From Bacillota bacterium (GTDB lineage Bacteria; Bacillota; Negativicutes; Sporomusales; CTSoil-080): a DNA stretch of 40,244 bases. The DNA is taken from positions 1-40,244 of the forward strand of contig JAGGAE010000003.1 of NCBI GenBank assembly GCA_017889725.1, given 5' to 3'. Shown piece by piece: positions 27,429-36,381 of the stretch (position 1 is its first letter; every line of letters starts with the position of its first letter). The translations under genes and the position numbers were made by a program. Under the pieces are notes generated by a model that saw nothing but the letters and a program-made list of their open reading frames with translations, had not been told where the DNA came from and did not search any database.

Positions 27429-28763
27429 TTATGCCAGTTGGGCTTTTTTGTCCTGCATCCGTTCCGGAACTACATCATTTCGTATTAGATCCTGATATGT
27501 CTCACGTTTCACAACAACATCGGCCCTTCCATTATTTACAAACACAACGCCAGGCTTAACGTTACGGTTATAATTGCTGGACATAGAATAATTGTAAGCG
27601 CCGGTTGAGGAGACAACTAAAGTGTCACCGGCTTCTATCCTGGGCAATTCCACGTCCCAAATCAGCATATCCCCGGATTCGCAGCATTTACCTGCGATCG
27701 ACACCGTCTCCTCCGCCTCAAGGTTCATTTTATTAGCCACTGCGGCCTCATACTTCGCCTGATAAAGAGCCGGCCGGATATTATCCGTCATACCCCCGTC
27801 AACCGCAACATACTTGCGCACATCCGGAATATCCTTTATGGAGCCTATAGTATAAAGTGTAACGCCAGCCTCGCCGGCAATTGAACGCCCTGGCTCAACA
27901 ATAATTTTCGGCAACGGCAAGCCGTGGGAGGCCGCTGCAACTTTAACCGCATCAGTAGTTAATTTAACCATTTTCTCAATCGATTGCGGCGTATCTCCGT
28001 CGCTATAATAAATTCCCAATCCCCCACCTAGATTAAGTTCTTGGGCAGTATAACCAGTGCTGGTTTTAACGGCCTGGATAAAATCCATCATAGTTTGTGC
28101 GGCTTCCTGATACGATTTCAGATCAAAAATTTGCGAACCGATATGGCAATGAACGCCTTTGAGTTCGATATTCTTCATATTAAGCGCTTTTTCAATCCCA
28201 AGCATAGCTTGCCCGTTGGCTATCGCTAATCCAAATTTCGAGTCAATCATCCCGGTTTTGATGTAATGATGCGTATGTGCGTCGATTCCCGGCGAAACTC
28301 TAAGTAAAATTTTAGCCTTAGTTTTATGCTGCCTAGCTAACTCATTTAACAGGCTAAGCTCATAAAAGTTATCCACGACAAATCGGCCGATTTGTGCTTC
28401 CAAAGCCATTTCCAGTTCTTCCGGGGATTTATTGTTGCCGTGAAAATAAATGCGATTGGCAGGAAAATTACTTTTTAGCGCGGTATACAGCTCGCCGCCG
28501 GAAACCACGTCCAGTCCCATATCTTCTTCGGCAATTAGACGGCACATTGCCATTGTTGAGAATACCTTACTGGCATAAATCACTTCCGAATTAGGGTAAT
28601 GCTTTTTAAAAGCATCCACGTACTCCTGGCAATTGGAGCGTATTTTCATTTCATCCATAACATAAAGAGGCGTGCCAAAATCCTGTACCAACTTAATAGT
28701 ATCGCACCCGCCGATTTCTAGATGCCCATGCTGATTAATTTTCATTGTGCCGTGTAATTTCAC
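27429..28763 (-). CDS. lysA: Diaminopimelate decarboxylase
   Basis: PLP fold-type III enzyme; decarboxylates meso-diaminopimelate to L-lysine. The 444-residue product starts at GTG 28763, which follows AAAGGAGG by seven bases. PLP Lys66 is in YASKVF. His and Gly signatures VHCHIGSQIFD and LGGGLGIYY follow, with KCCESGDML near the C-terminus, the substrate-binding CESxD box. It is monocistronic. Its leader contains a lysine riboswitch with a terminator, so it is expressed when lysine is low. It acts after DapL and DapF encoded 17 kb away. Confidence 0.97.
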   Translation of the reverse strand: MKLHGTMKINQHGHLEIGGCDTIKLVQDFGTPLYVMDEMKIRSNCQEYVDAFKKHYPNSEVIYASKVFSTMAMCRLIAEEDMGLDVVSGGELYTALKSNFPANRIYFHGNNKSPEELEMALEAQIGRFVVDNFYELSLLNELARQHKTKAKILLRVSPGIDAHTHHYIKTGMIDSKFGLAIANGQAMLGIEKALNMKNIELKGVHCHIGSQIFDLKSYQEAAQTMMDFIQAVKTSTGYTAQELNLGGGLGIYYSDGDTPQSIEKMVKLTTDAVKVAAASHGLPLPKIIVEPGRSIAGEAGVTLYTIGSIKDIPDVRKYVAVDGGMTDNIRPALYQAKYEAAVANKMNLEAEETVSIAGKCCESGDMLIWDVELPRIEAGDTLVVSSTGAYNYSMSSNYNRNVKPGVVFVNNGRADVVVKRETYQDLIRNDVVPERMQDKKAQLA

Positions 28764-28789
28764 AATATATCCTCCTTTCAAAGTCCACT

Positions 28790-28825
28790 AAAAAAATAAA
28801 AGATTGTGAAGCACATCTCACAACC
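28790..28825 (-). terminator. Lysine riboswitch-controlled terminator
   Basis: GGTTGTGA / TCACAATC stem with the T-rich tail TTTTATTTTTTT on the minus strand. The segment TATCTCAC (3' end of the aptamer) can pair with TGTGAGAT in the terminator to form the antiterminator. Confidence 0.87.
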
Positions 28826-28844
28826 GTATAAGCCCAGTTCTAGT

Positions 28845-29022
28845 GAGATAGCTCTCCACCCCCATTTAGGGAAATCGGGGTGACAGACTTACGCTTGTTC
28901 AGCCATAAGTCCAGCACAGATTTTGCCACAATCTATGCTTCGGCGGGAACTCCTTTTTAAACGGCTCAAACGTTTTGGCAAACTAACCGTTTATACTGTT
29001 AATTACCCGCACCTCTATGCAA
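28845..29022 (-). ncRNA. Lysine riboswitch (L-box)
   Basis: Read on the minus strand, the leader has the L-box order: GCATAGAGGTGCGG, TTAACAGTA, AAAAGGAGTTCCCGCCGAAG, CTGGACTTATGGCTGAAC, GTCTGTCACCCC and GGAGAGCTATCTC. Helix P1 pairs ATAG with CTAT. L-box RNAs bind lysine and cause premature termination. Here the controlled gene is lysA, the last step of lysine synthesis. Confidence 0.92.
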
Positions 29023-29044
29023 CACAACTATTCAATTTCTTAAT

Positions 29045-29073
29045 ATTTTATTATAATAATTTCTCGATGTCAA
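29045..29073 (-). promoter_or_regulatory. Promoter of the lysine riboswitch-lysA transcript
   Basis: Perfect TTGACA (-35, 29068-29073), 17-bp spacer, TAAAAT (-10, 29045-29050). It starts a leader of about 275 bases containing the L-box. Confidence 0.85.
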
Positions 29074-29110
29074 TAAAAATATCATCTTATGCACAAAATT
29101 ACATTCTAGA

Positions 29111-29356
29111 TTATAGTTTTGTGCCGAAATCAGGCGGAAATAACTCAATCCGGTCACCGTCGAAAAGCATCTGATTACCATTTCCCTCTAGTCCATTAAC
29201 GGTAACTACCTCAATTTTGTCCACATCTATTTCCATCTCATCCAACAGTTCACCGACTGTGATATGATCAGGCACATCTACTGCAACTAATCCGCTGTCT
29301 GACCCTACCGGTCTATAGGACTTCAGCGAAGCGTAAAGCCGTACTTCGATAACCAA
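29111..29356 (-). CDS. MoaD/ThiS-like beta-grasp protein without terminal Gly-Gly
   Basis: An 81-residue ubiquitin-like fold: MVIEVRLYASLKSY, a helix with TVGELLDEMEID, then VTVNGLEGNGNQMLFDGDRIELFPPDFGTKL. The NG...L-DGD-I-L-FPP pattern matches MoaD/ThiS sulfur carriers. Those end in Gly-Gly that is adenylated and thiocarboxylated; this one ends FGTKL with no GG. It may be a non-carrier relative, perhaps regulatory, or use another residue. The start is TTG 29356 with AGGAGG upstream. No moaE/moeB partner lies here. It has a promoter within a palindrome shared with the plus strand. Confidence 0.75.
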   Translation of the reverse strand: MVIEVRLYASLKSYRPVGSDSGLVAVDVPDHITVGELLDEMEIDVDKIEVVTVNGLEGNGNQMLFDGDRIELFPPDFGTKL

Positions 29357-29439
29357 GTGAGTCCCACCTCCTATGTTTTAATCCTGATTTTAATTATTCG
29401 AATCTACAACCAAATTTACCTGCATTAATTTAAAAGTGT

Positions 29440-29456
29440 ATGGTATATTTTACCAT
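29440..29456. promoter_or_regulatory. Divergent extended -10 promoters inside a palindrome
   Basis: ATGGTA-5nt-TACCAT. On plus it contains TGGTATATT, on minus TGGTAAAAT; both fit extended -10 elements, placed back to back. It lies between the MoaD-like gene (minus) and the Cys-rich ORF (plus). The palindrome could be an operator or simply the paired promoters. Confidence 0.5.
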
Positions 29457-29614
29457 TTATCTCTCTTTAAGCATTTTTCTACTATTATAGCAACAATTTC
29501 ATGCAATAGTAACGTATAGTATTTTCCCCCGATATCAATATTAATAGTAATTTTCACAACTTGGCCTTAATCCTATCTGAGCTAAGGTCCATAGACATAA
29601 AGGAGGTTGCCTGC

Positions 29615-29743
29615 ATGTATACCTGTTCAACCCATTGTATTGGCCCCGCCTGTGATTTCTGGAACACTTGCAAGGGTGACACCGATCAATTACTTAAAAT
29701 ACCCTCCTCTGATAAACAAACAGAACCTGATGGTTTGTCTTGA
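29615..29743 (+). CDS. Cys-rich small protein of 42 residues, unknown function
   Basis: From ATG 29615 (MYTCSTHCIGPACDFWNTC...) to TGA 29741-29743. AAAGGAGG lies eight bases upstream, the strongest ribosome-site match on this strand nearby. Cysteines at 4, 8, 13 and 19, with His7, give a C-x3-C-x4-C-x5-C layout that could bind a metal or cluster, or be a modified peptide. The C-terminal half is polar and Ser/Asp rich. The last 19 codons lie antisense to the end of addA. I recognise no family, and no maturase gene is near. It is real if the ribosome site is any guide. Confidence 0.5.
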   Translation: MYTCSTHCIGPACDFWNTCKGDTDQLLKIPSSDKQTEPDGLS

Positions 29744-32700
29744 GGACAGAATAGCTGAAAATTACAGTATTGACACCACTCATGGTTACAGGGGTATTCT
29801 TCTTCTTCGTCAAACTCGGTTCGACGGAAAATCGCTACAACTTCTTCAATAACATCCTGACGATGTTCGAGATCAAGTAAAATAGGCTCCGTCAATCCGT
29901 AGCGCGCAAAATATACCCTGGCGTCTTTAACCGGCCGGTTAAGAAGCATTTCAGCCGCTATCGCATATAATACCAGTTGCAAACTATGTTCCTTCGCCTT
30001 TCCCGCCGTATCTCCTGAAGTTATAGTATCGGTTTTATAATCAATAATTCCTAATGTACCGTCGTCATATTGAATCAGGCAGTCTGCTATTCCAGTCAAG
30101 GTATAAGCCGCTTCCGACGATTTCGGATCAGCTAAACTAAAAGAAAAATGCCACTCTTTGTGCACCCTGCATTCAGTCATTTCTTTTGCCAATTCACTAT
30201 CTACATAGCGTTCCAATAGTACTAACAACAGACGCTCCAGAAGGTGTCTTTGCCGTTCGTCCGCAAGTTCCCGAACTGCCTGAGACAAGCACAGCCGCCA
30301 ATCGCCGCCAGGCGGCAATAGTTCCAAGGTTCGGTGAAATGCCGTTCCGATAACATGCCCGGGCAATCCGTCATATTCACCCGCCGCCTCCTCCAGACTG
30401 CTTTCTCTTTCGGGAAGACCAGCAATTTTTTTATAATAAAAGAAACGCGGGCATTTTTTAAACTGAATGATATCGCTGGGAGTAAGAAAACGCCTTGCAA
30501 CAGGATTTGCCAATGCACCAATTTGTACTTTCAGTTTCTCAATAAACTCTGTTCCGGCTGGAGCCTGTGGTTTTTCTGCTGCCTCACTTAGTAATCGTAC
30601 AGCCGGTTCATTGCCGCTATATGGCCGTACCCGAATAGAAGCCTTTTCCACTTCCAGAGTCTCCGGCAATTCCGAGAGGCTGCTAAATCCATACACCCGC
30701 CCCAGCCAATCCAGCCAATTATTCAGTTCAATATAGTCCTTAGCAGCCGACACTTTGTCCGCCACCGCTGATACGATTAGGTAATCCTTCGCCCTAGTAA
30801 AAGCGACATATAGCACCCGTTTATATTCCAAATAGGCCAACCGTTTGTTTTCTGCTACAATATCCTTGTATACCGACGTAGGTACCAACGTTCCTAACGG
30901 TTCAGGTACTTTAATTCCAACCCGACCTTCGCCATAAACCATAGTTTCCGTATCACTGTTAAATTTACGCTGAAGCTCTGGAATAAAGACCACCGGAAAC
31001 TCCAAACCTTTTGCTTTATGAATGGTCATAAGTTTAACCGTATCGCCGCTTTCACTTTCAATCTGGGCTTCCCCTTCTTTTACATCCCCGTCCACTAATT
31101 TGGTTAAGTGACGAATAACATCGCCCAGACTGTTCAGGCCTTTATCTTCCAACGACGCTACCAATGACATTAGCTTTTGCAGATTGGCATACTTTTGTTC
31201 GCCCATAAATTGCGTAAAGACAAAATTTACATATTCCGTCTCAGCAAGTGCCCGGCAAACCATTTCACTGGGGCGTATAATCCCCCGAAGGCGCTGAAGG
31301 GTAGATAGAATTTCCCAGGCACGGTCAACACCCTGGACTTGTTCGTCCGTAGATTGCCGAATACTCTTTCGGTTCTCCAGCCCTTGCCACAGGCTGCTGT
31401 TATTTTGGTTGTGCTTCAACAAGTAAAGCGCCTCATCAGGTACGGAAAACATGGGCGAGCGTAATACTCCGGCAAGCGCTTTATCGTGAAAGCGGTTTTC
31501 AATCACCCGAAGCAGATTTAGTACATCCAATACTTCCTGGCAATGAAAAAAGCCTCGACCGCCAACAACATAGAAAGGTATGCCCGCTTGCTGCAAAGCG
31601 GCTGTGTATTCATCGAGCGCACCGGTTACCCTGAATAGTATGGCAATATCGCCGTACCGTACACCTCGCCGCTCTTTATCATGGTCAACCAAAGCCTCTT
31701 GGTTGTCTACCATTTGGCGGATACGCCGGGCTATTGTCGCCGCTTCAGCGGCACGTGGATCTTGCCCCGGTACAAGACTTGCTTTATCAATTGTTAAAAA
31801 TTCAGCCTTTGGCGGATCCTCCCCATTAGCCCGCCGATGACAATCCAGTTGACAAAACTTTACCTGATCGGCCCCGGTACCCATGATAGCGGAAAAACAC
31901 TCATTAAATACCGCTAATAGTCCCTCCATAGAACGGAAGTTTACATCCAGCTCTAGCTGTTTCCCTCCGGTATTGCGGATGTCTTGCCCCACCCGGTCAA
32001 ACACCGCCACATCAGCCCCTCTGAAACGATAAATAGACTGCTTGGCATCGCCGACAACAAATAACTTGTTGCCAACCAGTTGGTGTTCATTTTTTCCGGC
32101 CACAAGATAAATAATTTGCCGCTGAAGATCATTGGTATCCTGAAACTCATCCACCATAATGCGCCGGATACGGCTATTATACTTTGCACAAACGGATGGA
32201 TAGTTTTTCAAAAGTTCTACAGTACGTACTTCCATATCACTAAAAGTAAGAACCCGTCGCCCAGTTTTATATTCATCCAATGCGCCTTTTAGCAATAAAA
32301 TCGCATGGCATAGATCTGGCATTATAGAAAGCGCGGTACTGTCAGCCTGATTTAACTCCAACTTCTTCCACACTTCTTTAGCGGCTGTAACCAGTTCCTT
32401 ATCTTTTGACTGCGCTTTAAGTACTCCAATGTATCGCTCAAGAACAGTCATATCCCCGACGGTAATAGCCTGTTTTACACTCAACCAGTCGTTTTCCAGT
32501 CGCGCAACTGAGGAATAGTGGGCACTTCCAGGCTTTAGCTTCTCTTTATAAGCGATGATTTCACAACATAATTCTTTCAGCTCTTCTTTCAGTTTTTCCA
32601 CATTAGCAACAGCTGCAGAATAAGGCTCGATTAAGCGTTCCTCCAAATGAGAAGATACAAGTCCTTCCGCGGCTAAGCTATTATAGACGCTTAGTATATT

Positions 32701-33207
32701 TTCCTTTAAAAGGTTGGCTTCATACCATCTAAGCAGTCGGTCTAACCAGAGTTCTTCGTTGGTTACGGCTTTATCCAACACCTTTTGCCACACAGTTTCT
32801 ATAGCAGTGGTTGCTTCAAATTCGTCAAGCACTAAAAAGTTGGGGTCAATGCCGGCTTCTACCGGATTATCCTTTAGTACTCTGGCGCAAAAGCTATGAA
32901 ACGTACCTATCGGCGCATACTCCAAATTATGTCTGACATCCTCCCAAAAGCCCCGTTCTTCCTCTGACCGGGATTCTTCCGCCAAAGTGCCAGCTGACAA
33001 GCGGATGCGCTCCTTCATTTCTTTTGCCGCTTTATTGGTAAACGTAATGGCAAGAATCTCATCACATGTTGCCTGCCGCTGGCTAAGAAGATACAGATAG
33101 CGCTCCACTAATACCCGGGTCTTACCAGCCCCCGCTCCTGCCGCAACAATAAGATTATTAGTTAAGTTATAAATGGCTTCATGTTGCGCGGGAGTAAAGT
33201 TAGCCAT
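29686..33207 (-). CDS. addA: ATP-dependent helicase/nuclease subunit A
   Basis: RecBCD-like helicase-nuclease that resects double-strand breaks and responds to Chi. The 1173-residue product has Walker A GAGAGKT (24-30), VDEFQDTN, VVGDAKQSIYRFRG, TIHKAKGLEFPVVF and VAFTRAKD, all UvrD-type motifs. The C-terminal PD-(D/E)XK nuclease has GIIDYKTD. Unusually, that nuclease domain has an Fe-S style set: Cys919 (KKCPRFFYYKK), then Cys1145, 1148 and 1154 (C-x2-C-x5-C). ATG 33207 has GAGGTG upstream and overlaps the addB stop by eight bases. The Cys set is normally a feature of AddB. Confidence 0.94.
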   Translation of the reverse strand: MANFTPAQHEAIYNLTNNLIVAAGAGAGKTRVLVERYLYLLSQRQATCDEILAITFTNKAAKEMKERIRLSAGTLAEESRSEEERGFWEDVRHNLEYAPIGTFHSFCARVLKDNPVEAGIDPNFLVLDEFEATTAIETVWQKVLDKAVTNEELWLDRLLRWYEANLLKENILSVYNSLAAEGLVSSHLEERLIEPYSAAVANVEKLKEELKELCCEIIAYKEKLKPGSAHYSSVARLENDWLSVKQAITVGDMTVLERYIGVLKAQSKDKELVTAAKEVWKKLELNQADSTALSIMPDLCHAILLLKGALDEYKTGRRVLTFSDMEVRTVELLKNYPSVCAKYNSRIRRIMVDEFQDTNDLQRQIIYLVAGKNEHQLVGNKLFVVGDAKQSIYRFRGADVAVFDRVGQDIRNTGGKQLELDVNFRSMEGLLAVFNECFSAIMGTGADQVKFCQLDCHRRANGEDPPKAEFLTIDKASLVPGQDPRAAEAATIARRIRQMVDNQEALVDHDKERRGVRYGDIAILFRVTGALDEYTAALQQAGIPFYVVGGRGFFHCQEVLDVLNLLRVIENRFHDKALAGVLRSPMFSVPDEALYLLKHNQNNSSLWQGLENRKSIRQSTDEQVQGVDRAWEILSTLQRLRGIIRPSEMVCRALAETEYVNFVFTQFMGEQKYANLQKLMSLVASLEDKGLNSLGDVIRHLTKLVDGDVKEGEAQIESESGDTVKLMTIHKAKGLEFPVVFIPELQRKFNSDTETMVYGEGRVGIKVPEPLGTLVPTSVYKDIVAENKRLAYLEYKRVLYVAFTRAKDYLIVSAVADKVSAAKDYIELNNWLDWLGRVYGFSSLSELPETLEVEKASIRVRPYSGNEPAVRLLSEAAEKPQAPAGTEFIEKLKVQIGALANPVARRFLTPSDIIQFKKCPRFFYYKKIAGLPERESSLEEAAGEYDGLPGHVIGTAFHRTLELLPPGGDWRLCLSQAVRELADERQRHLLERLLLVLLERYVDSELAKEMTECRVHKEWHFSFSLADPKSSEAAYTLTGIADCLIQYDDGTLGIIDYKTDTITSGDTAGKAKEHSLQLVLYAIAAEMLLNRPVKDARVYFARYGLTEPILLDLEHRQDVIEEVVAIFRRTEFDEEEEYPCNHEWCQYCNFQLFCPQDKPSGSVCLSEEGILSN

Positions 33208-36200
33208 TGTATTCACCTCTGCTGTTCTCTTCACTTCGGTCAATTTGACCTACACGGCATATCTCTCTAGCCAAACAATACGTTGGACAATCTTGCGTAG
33301 GTTTGACCCGGAATCGCCCTTTCTCGATACCGTCAATTATCTTTTTGACCCGAAGGCCAACTTGTTGCTGCATTTGGCAGAACTCTTCTTCATCCAAGTT
33401 ACCTGCCGATTTTTTAGCCCTGTGGCCAATATCTCGGGCCAGTTCGAGCCGCCACATACCGCCTTCCTTTTTGCTCCCCTCGATTGAATAGTACCCTCCT
33501 CCGGCTACTTGTCCCCCTATTGGACAAAGAAGTTTTTCTACCGCCATAATATAGAGTGCAGCCTGCAAATCCATACCATTTTCCAAATCCGAATACTGCG
33601 GGCAGCTTTTCCGCTTATAATCCACAACGACTAATGTTTCGCCGGCACGGTCTATCCTGTCGACCTTCCCGGCGATTTCAAAGCATTTTCCCTCGATCTC
33701 AATCTTGAGCGGCGTGTCAGTTGACACCTCGTCCATGCCCTCTGACCGAGGCATGCCAAATCCCCATTCAAGCCAGGCTGGAGTGAACGCCAGTCCCTCC
33801 GAGGACTGTTCTTTCAGTTCCACCGCCAGCCATCGCCGCAGCGCCTTAAGTATATGTTCGCGGCGATACTCCCACCACTTGCCGGAAATAATTTTTTCTT
33901 TGGCAATTAACCGTTTTGCGCTATCATCCAATGCGAAAACCAGTTGTTGATAATAGGTTTCCCTATTATCCTCTTTTAACCGTGTCCCGATATATTGCCG
34001 CATAAACGCCGTTAACGTATCATGATAGAGTGTGCCAATAATATCGATCCGCGTCTCTTCTTCTTTTTCTTGCCATTCATCCAAATTGAGAATTCTTGTC
34101 GCAAAATAATGAAACGGACAAAGCCCATACGCTTCCAAAGCGGTAATACTATAATGCTTTCCTTGTATTTTCTCTAAAAGCACCGCCGAAGAAATTGCTC
34201 CATCAAACCGGCAGTCTTTTCCCTCAAGCCTTTCGGCTTCTGCCGTTACCCGCCGTAAAAAATCGCCGTCAACTAATTCAGTCAGTGTAAAACCAGCTGC
34301 CGCCGAAGTCTCGCTGGTGTTTTTTCCCTTTGACAATCGTTCATTTAAACTAAATTCTACCAGTTCGCTAACAGCATATACTTCTCGATAATCCTCCGGG
34401 AAAATATCGCTTACTGTGAATCGCTTTTCAGGTAACGTTTCAGGAACAAAAAGCCGTTTGATTTCGTCTACATAAGGAGAAGGCAACACTTCGGCGTCCT
34501 CCCTGCAGCTTATTACAGCAAATTGTTCCGCCATTCCTACCGCAGCCGCAAAATATAAGTTTTCTTCGGCCCGGCGAAACGGTGCCGTCATAATCTCTAT
34601 CCCTAGTTCCTTTAATAATGACCTTTCCCGTTCCTCCAACAGCCAACTGTCTTTTTCCCTGCGGGGAAATTCCCCTTCTGCCAAGCCCAGTATAAAAACG
34701 GCCGGAAACAATGCTCCTCGTGCCTCCGCCGGAGTAAGCACTCTTATTCCGGCACTGTTTTTTGCCAGTGTCACATTTTTTTTAGTTGCCGCCTGACGGA
34801 AATACGCAAGAAAGTCGGTTAAAGATAGTACTCTCTTTTGTTGGCCAACAACTATGAAATCATTCTCTATTTCCTTTATTAGTTCTTCCAGCGCCTCTAA
34901 AGTAATCAGGTTAATTTTTAATTCATTCAAACCAAACTCTTTGTGTTTATAGCCTTCTCCCAATTTTTTTTCAAGCTGTAACATTTTCAATAAGCTTCTG
35001 AGCTTCGCCGGCCATTCAACACTTGAGCAATAGTCTGTCCATGCTCTTATGTATTCACAGAATTTTCCAAGTGAGTTGCCGGTTTCACCCAGCTTTTGTG
35101 ATACATTTAGCCAATCCTGCCAGCCTCTGATCACCATGCCTTGCGCCATTTTTTCAACCTTATCTGCATCAATATCAAAGGCCTTTGCAATAAACGGCGA
35201 TTTTAACGCATTTAAAACCGTTTCGCGCGTCCCCCCTGCGAGAATAGCTTCCATCAGGGCCGCCACCATGTAGAAGAGCGGTTGCTGCGCAACACGTTCG
35301 GATGACGGCATGTTTAAAGGCAATTTATAATCCGCAAACACCTTAATCAGTCCTGCGTATCGGTCTTTGTCGCGCACCACCACCGCAATTTCCTCTAAAG
35401 AAAATTGCCCGTCCAACACTATCTTTTTAATCTTACCGGCTACTACGGCCATTTCTTTTTGCAAATGAGGCGTTGATACCAATTCCACCAGCCCGTTGGC
35501 TGCTATCTTACAAAAGTTATCATTAAACAAATTTTCCCGAATATGACGCAAATCTCCCGCTCCGTCACGTTTGGGAGGAACAAAACATACTTGAAACCCG
35601 GATCCTACCAAGGAAGCATACGTCGGTTCAACCGCCTGAAACAACGCCGGACGATTTTTCTCATACATAATTCCGATATCCATCGTGCAAAAAGAACGAA
35701 GCTGGCGTACCACTTCCAGTTGAAGCGGGGTAAAGATATCAAACTCACTGATATAGATATGCCGGTAAGGCAAAGAATTCCATCCAGATTGCAGCATATC
35801 GATCGCTAAAAAATACATTTCTTCCATATCGGCTAAATTATAATCCGTTAGCCGTTTTTGATAAAACTCATAAATTGCGCACAGCTCGCAATCCCGCGGG
35901 TGAATACCCCTGGCATCGGCAGCGGCTTCCATCGCCAAGGCAAACTCCTCTGGCGAGGCCCCGGATCGCTTAATTTCAGTAATCATGGCGCTGACGTTGC
36001 CAACATATCCGGGAAATGAGCGAATAGCACTAAAATACGGCAAACGATCAGCCTCCGCCAGTTCATTCAAAACTTCTTCCATAACTAACTGCCGCTTGAG
36101 ACTGCTCATAATCTGTTGCCCACCACCGGCCCCACGGACAATTTCCACAACCAAATCGTCGAACAGCATTAATCGAGCGTGACTTTTCCCTATAGCCCGA

Positions 36201-36346
36201 AGTGTTTGACGTGCTTCATCTAATAAATAAATGCTTGGTAGAAGATATATAGCCTGACGTCCATTACCATCTTCCTCTGCAGCTATTCGTCGCACAAACT
36301 CCGTTCGTATAGACTCACCGAGAGGTGTACAATATAGATTGTGCAT
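33200..36346 (-). CDS. addB: ATP-dependent helicase/nuclease subunit B
   Basis: Partner of AddA. The 1048-residue protein has the AddB/RexB-type central segment (VFILGLAEGEFPRREKD) and the C-terminal nuclease with VVVDYKRK. Fe-S candidates are Cys742 (LCPFHYF) and Cys1020, 1024, 1030 (C-x3-C-x5-C, one residue longer in the first gap than the usual C-x2-C). The N-terminus (MHNLYCTPLGES) has no GxGxGKT Walker A that B. subtilis AddB shows, so ATP binding is doubtful. GGAGG lies six bases before ATG 36346. It is first in addBA and is preceded by a terminator. Confidence 0.92.
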   Translation of the reverse strand: MHNLYCTPLGESIRTEFVRRIAAEEDGNGRQAIYLLPSIYLLDEARQTLRAIGKSHARLMLFDDLVVEIVRGAGGGQQIMSSLKRQLVMEEVLNELAEADRLPYFSAIRSFPGYVGNVSAMITEIKRSGASPEEFALAMEAAADARGIHPRDCELCAIYEFYQKRLTDYNLADMEEMYFLAIDMLQSGWNSLPYRHIYISEFDIFTPLQLEVVRQLRSFCTMDIGIMYEKNRPALFQAVEPTYASLVGSGFQVCFVPPKRDGAGDLRHIRENLFNDNFCKIAANGLVELVSTPHLQKEMAVVAGKIKKIVLDGQFSLEEIAVVVRDKDRYAGLIKVFADYKLPLNMPSSERVAQQPLFYMVAALMEAILAGGTRETVLNALKSPFIAKAFDIDADKVEKMAQGMVIRGWQDWLNVSQKLGETGNSLGKFCEYIRAWTDYCSSVEWPAKLRSLLKMLQLEKKLGEGYKHKEFGLNELKINLITLEALEELIKEIENDFIVVGQQKRVLSLTDFLAYFRQAATKKNVTLAKNSAGIRVLTPAEARGALFPAVFILGLAEGEFPRREKDSWLLEERERSLLKELGIEIMTAPFRRAEENLYFAAAVGMAEQFAVISCREDAEVLPSPYVDEIKRLFVPETLPEKRFTVSDIFPEDYREVYAVSELVEFSLNERLSKGKNTSETSAAAGFTLTELVDGDFLRRVTAEAERLEGKDCRFDGAISSAVLLEKIQGKHYSITALEAYGLCPFHYFATRILNLDEWQEKEEETRIDIIGTLYHDTLTAFMRQYIGTRLKEDNRETYYQQLVFALDDSAKRLIAKEKIISGKWWEYRREHILKALRRWLAVELKEQSSEGLAFTPAWLEWGFGMPRSEGMDEVSTDTPLKIEIEGKCFEIAGKVDRIDRAGETLVVVDYKRKSCPQYSDLENGMDLQAALYIMAVEKLLCPIGGQVAGGGYYSIEGSKKEGGMWRLELARDIGHRAKKSAGNLDEEEFCQMQQQVGLRVKKIIDGIEKGRFRVKPTQDCPTYCLAREICRVGQIDRSEENSRGEYNG

Positions 36347-36357
36347 AACAGTCCTCC

Positions 36358-36381
36358 AAAAAAAAGAAGGCGAAACGCCTT
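36358..36381 (-). terminator. Terminator of the CNNM/CorC gene
   Basis: AAGGCG-TTT-CGCCTT then CTTTTTTTT on the minus strand; it overlaps the stop codon of the upstream gene. The addB Shine-Dalgarno begins within the T-run end. Confidence 0.9.
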
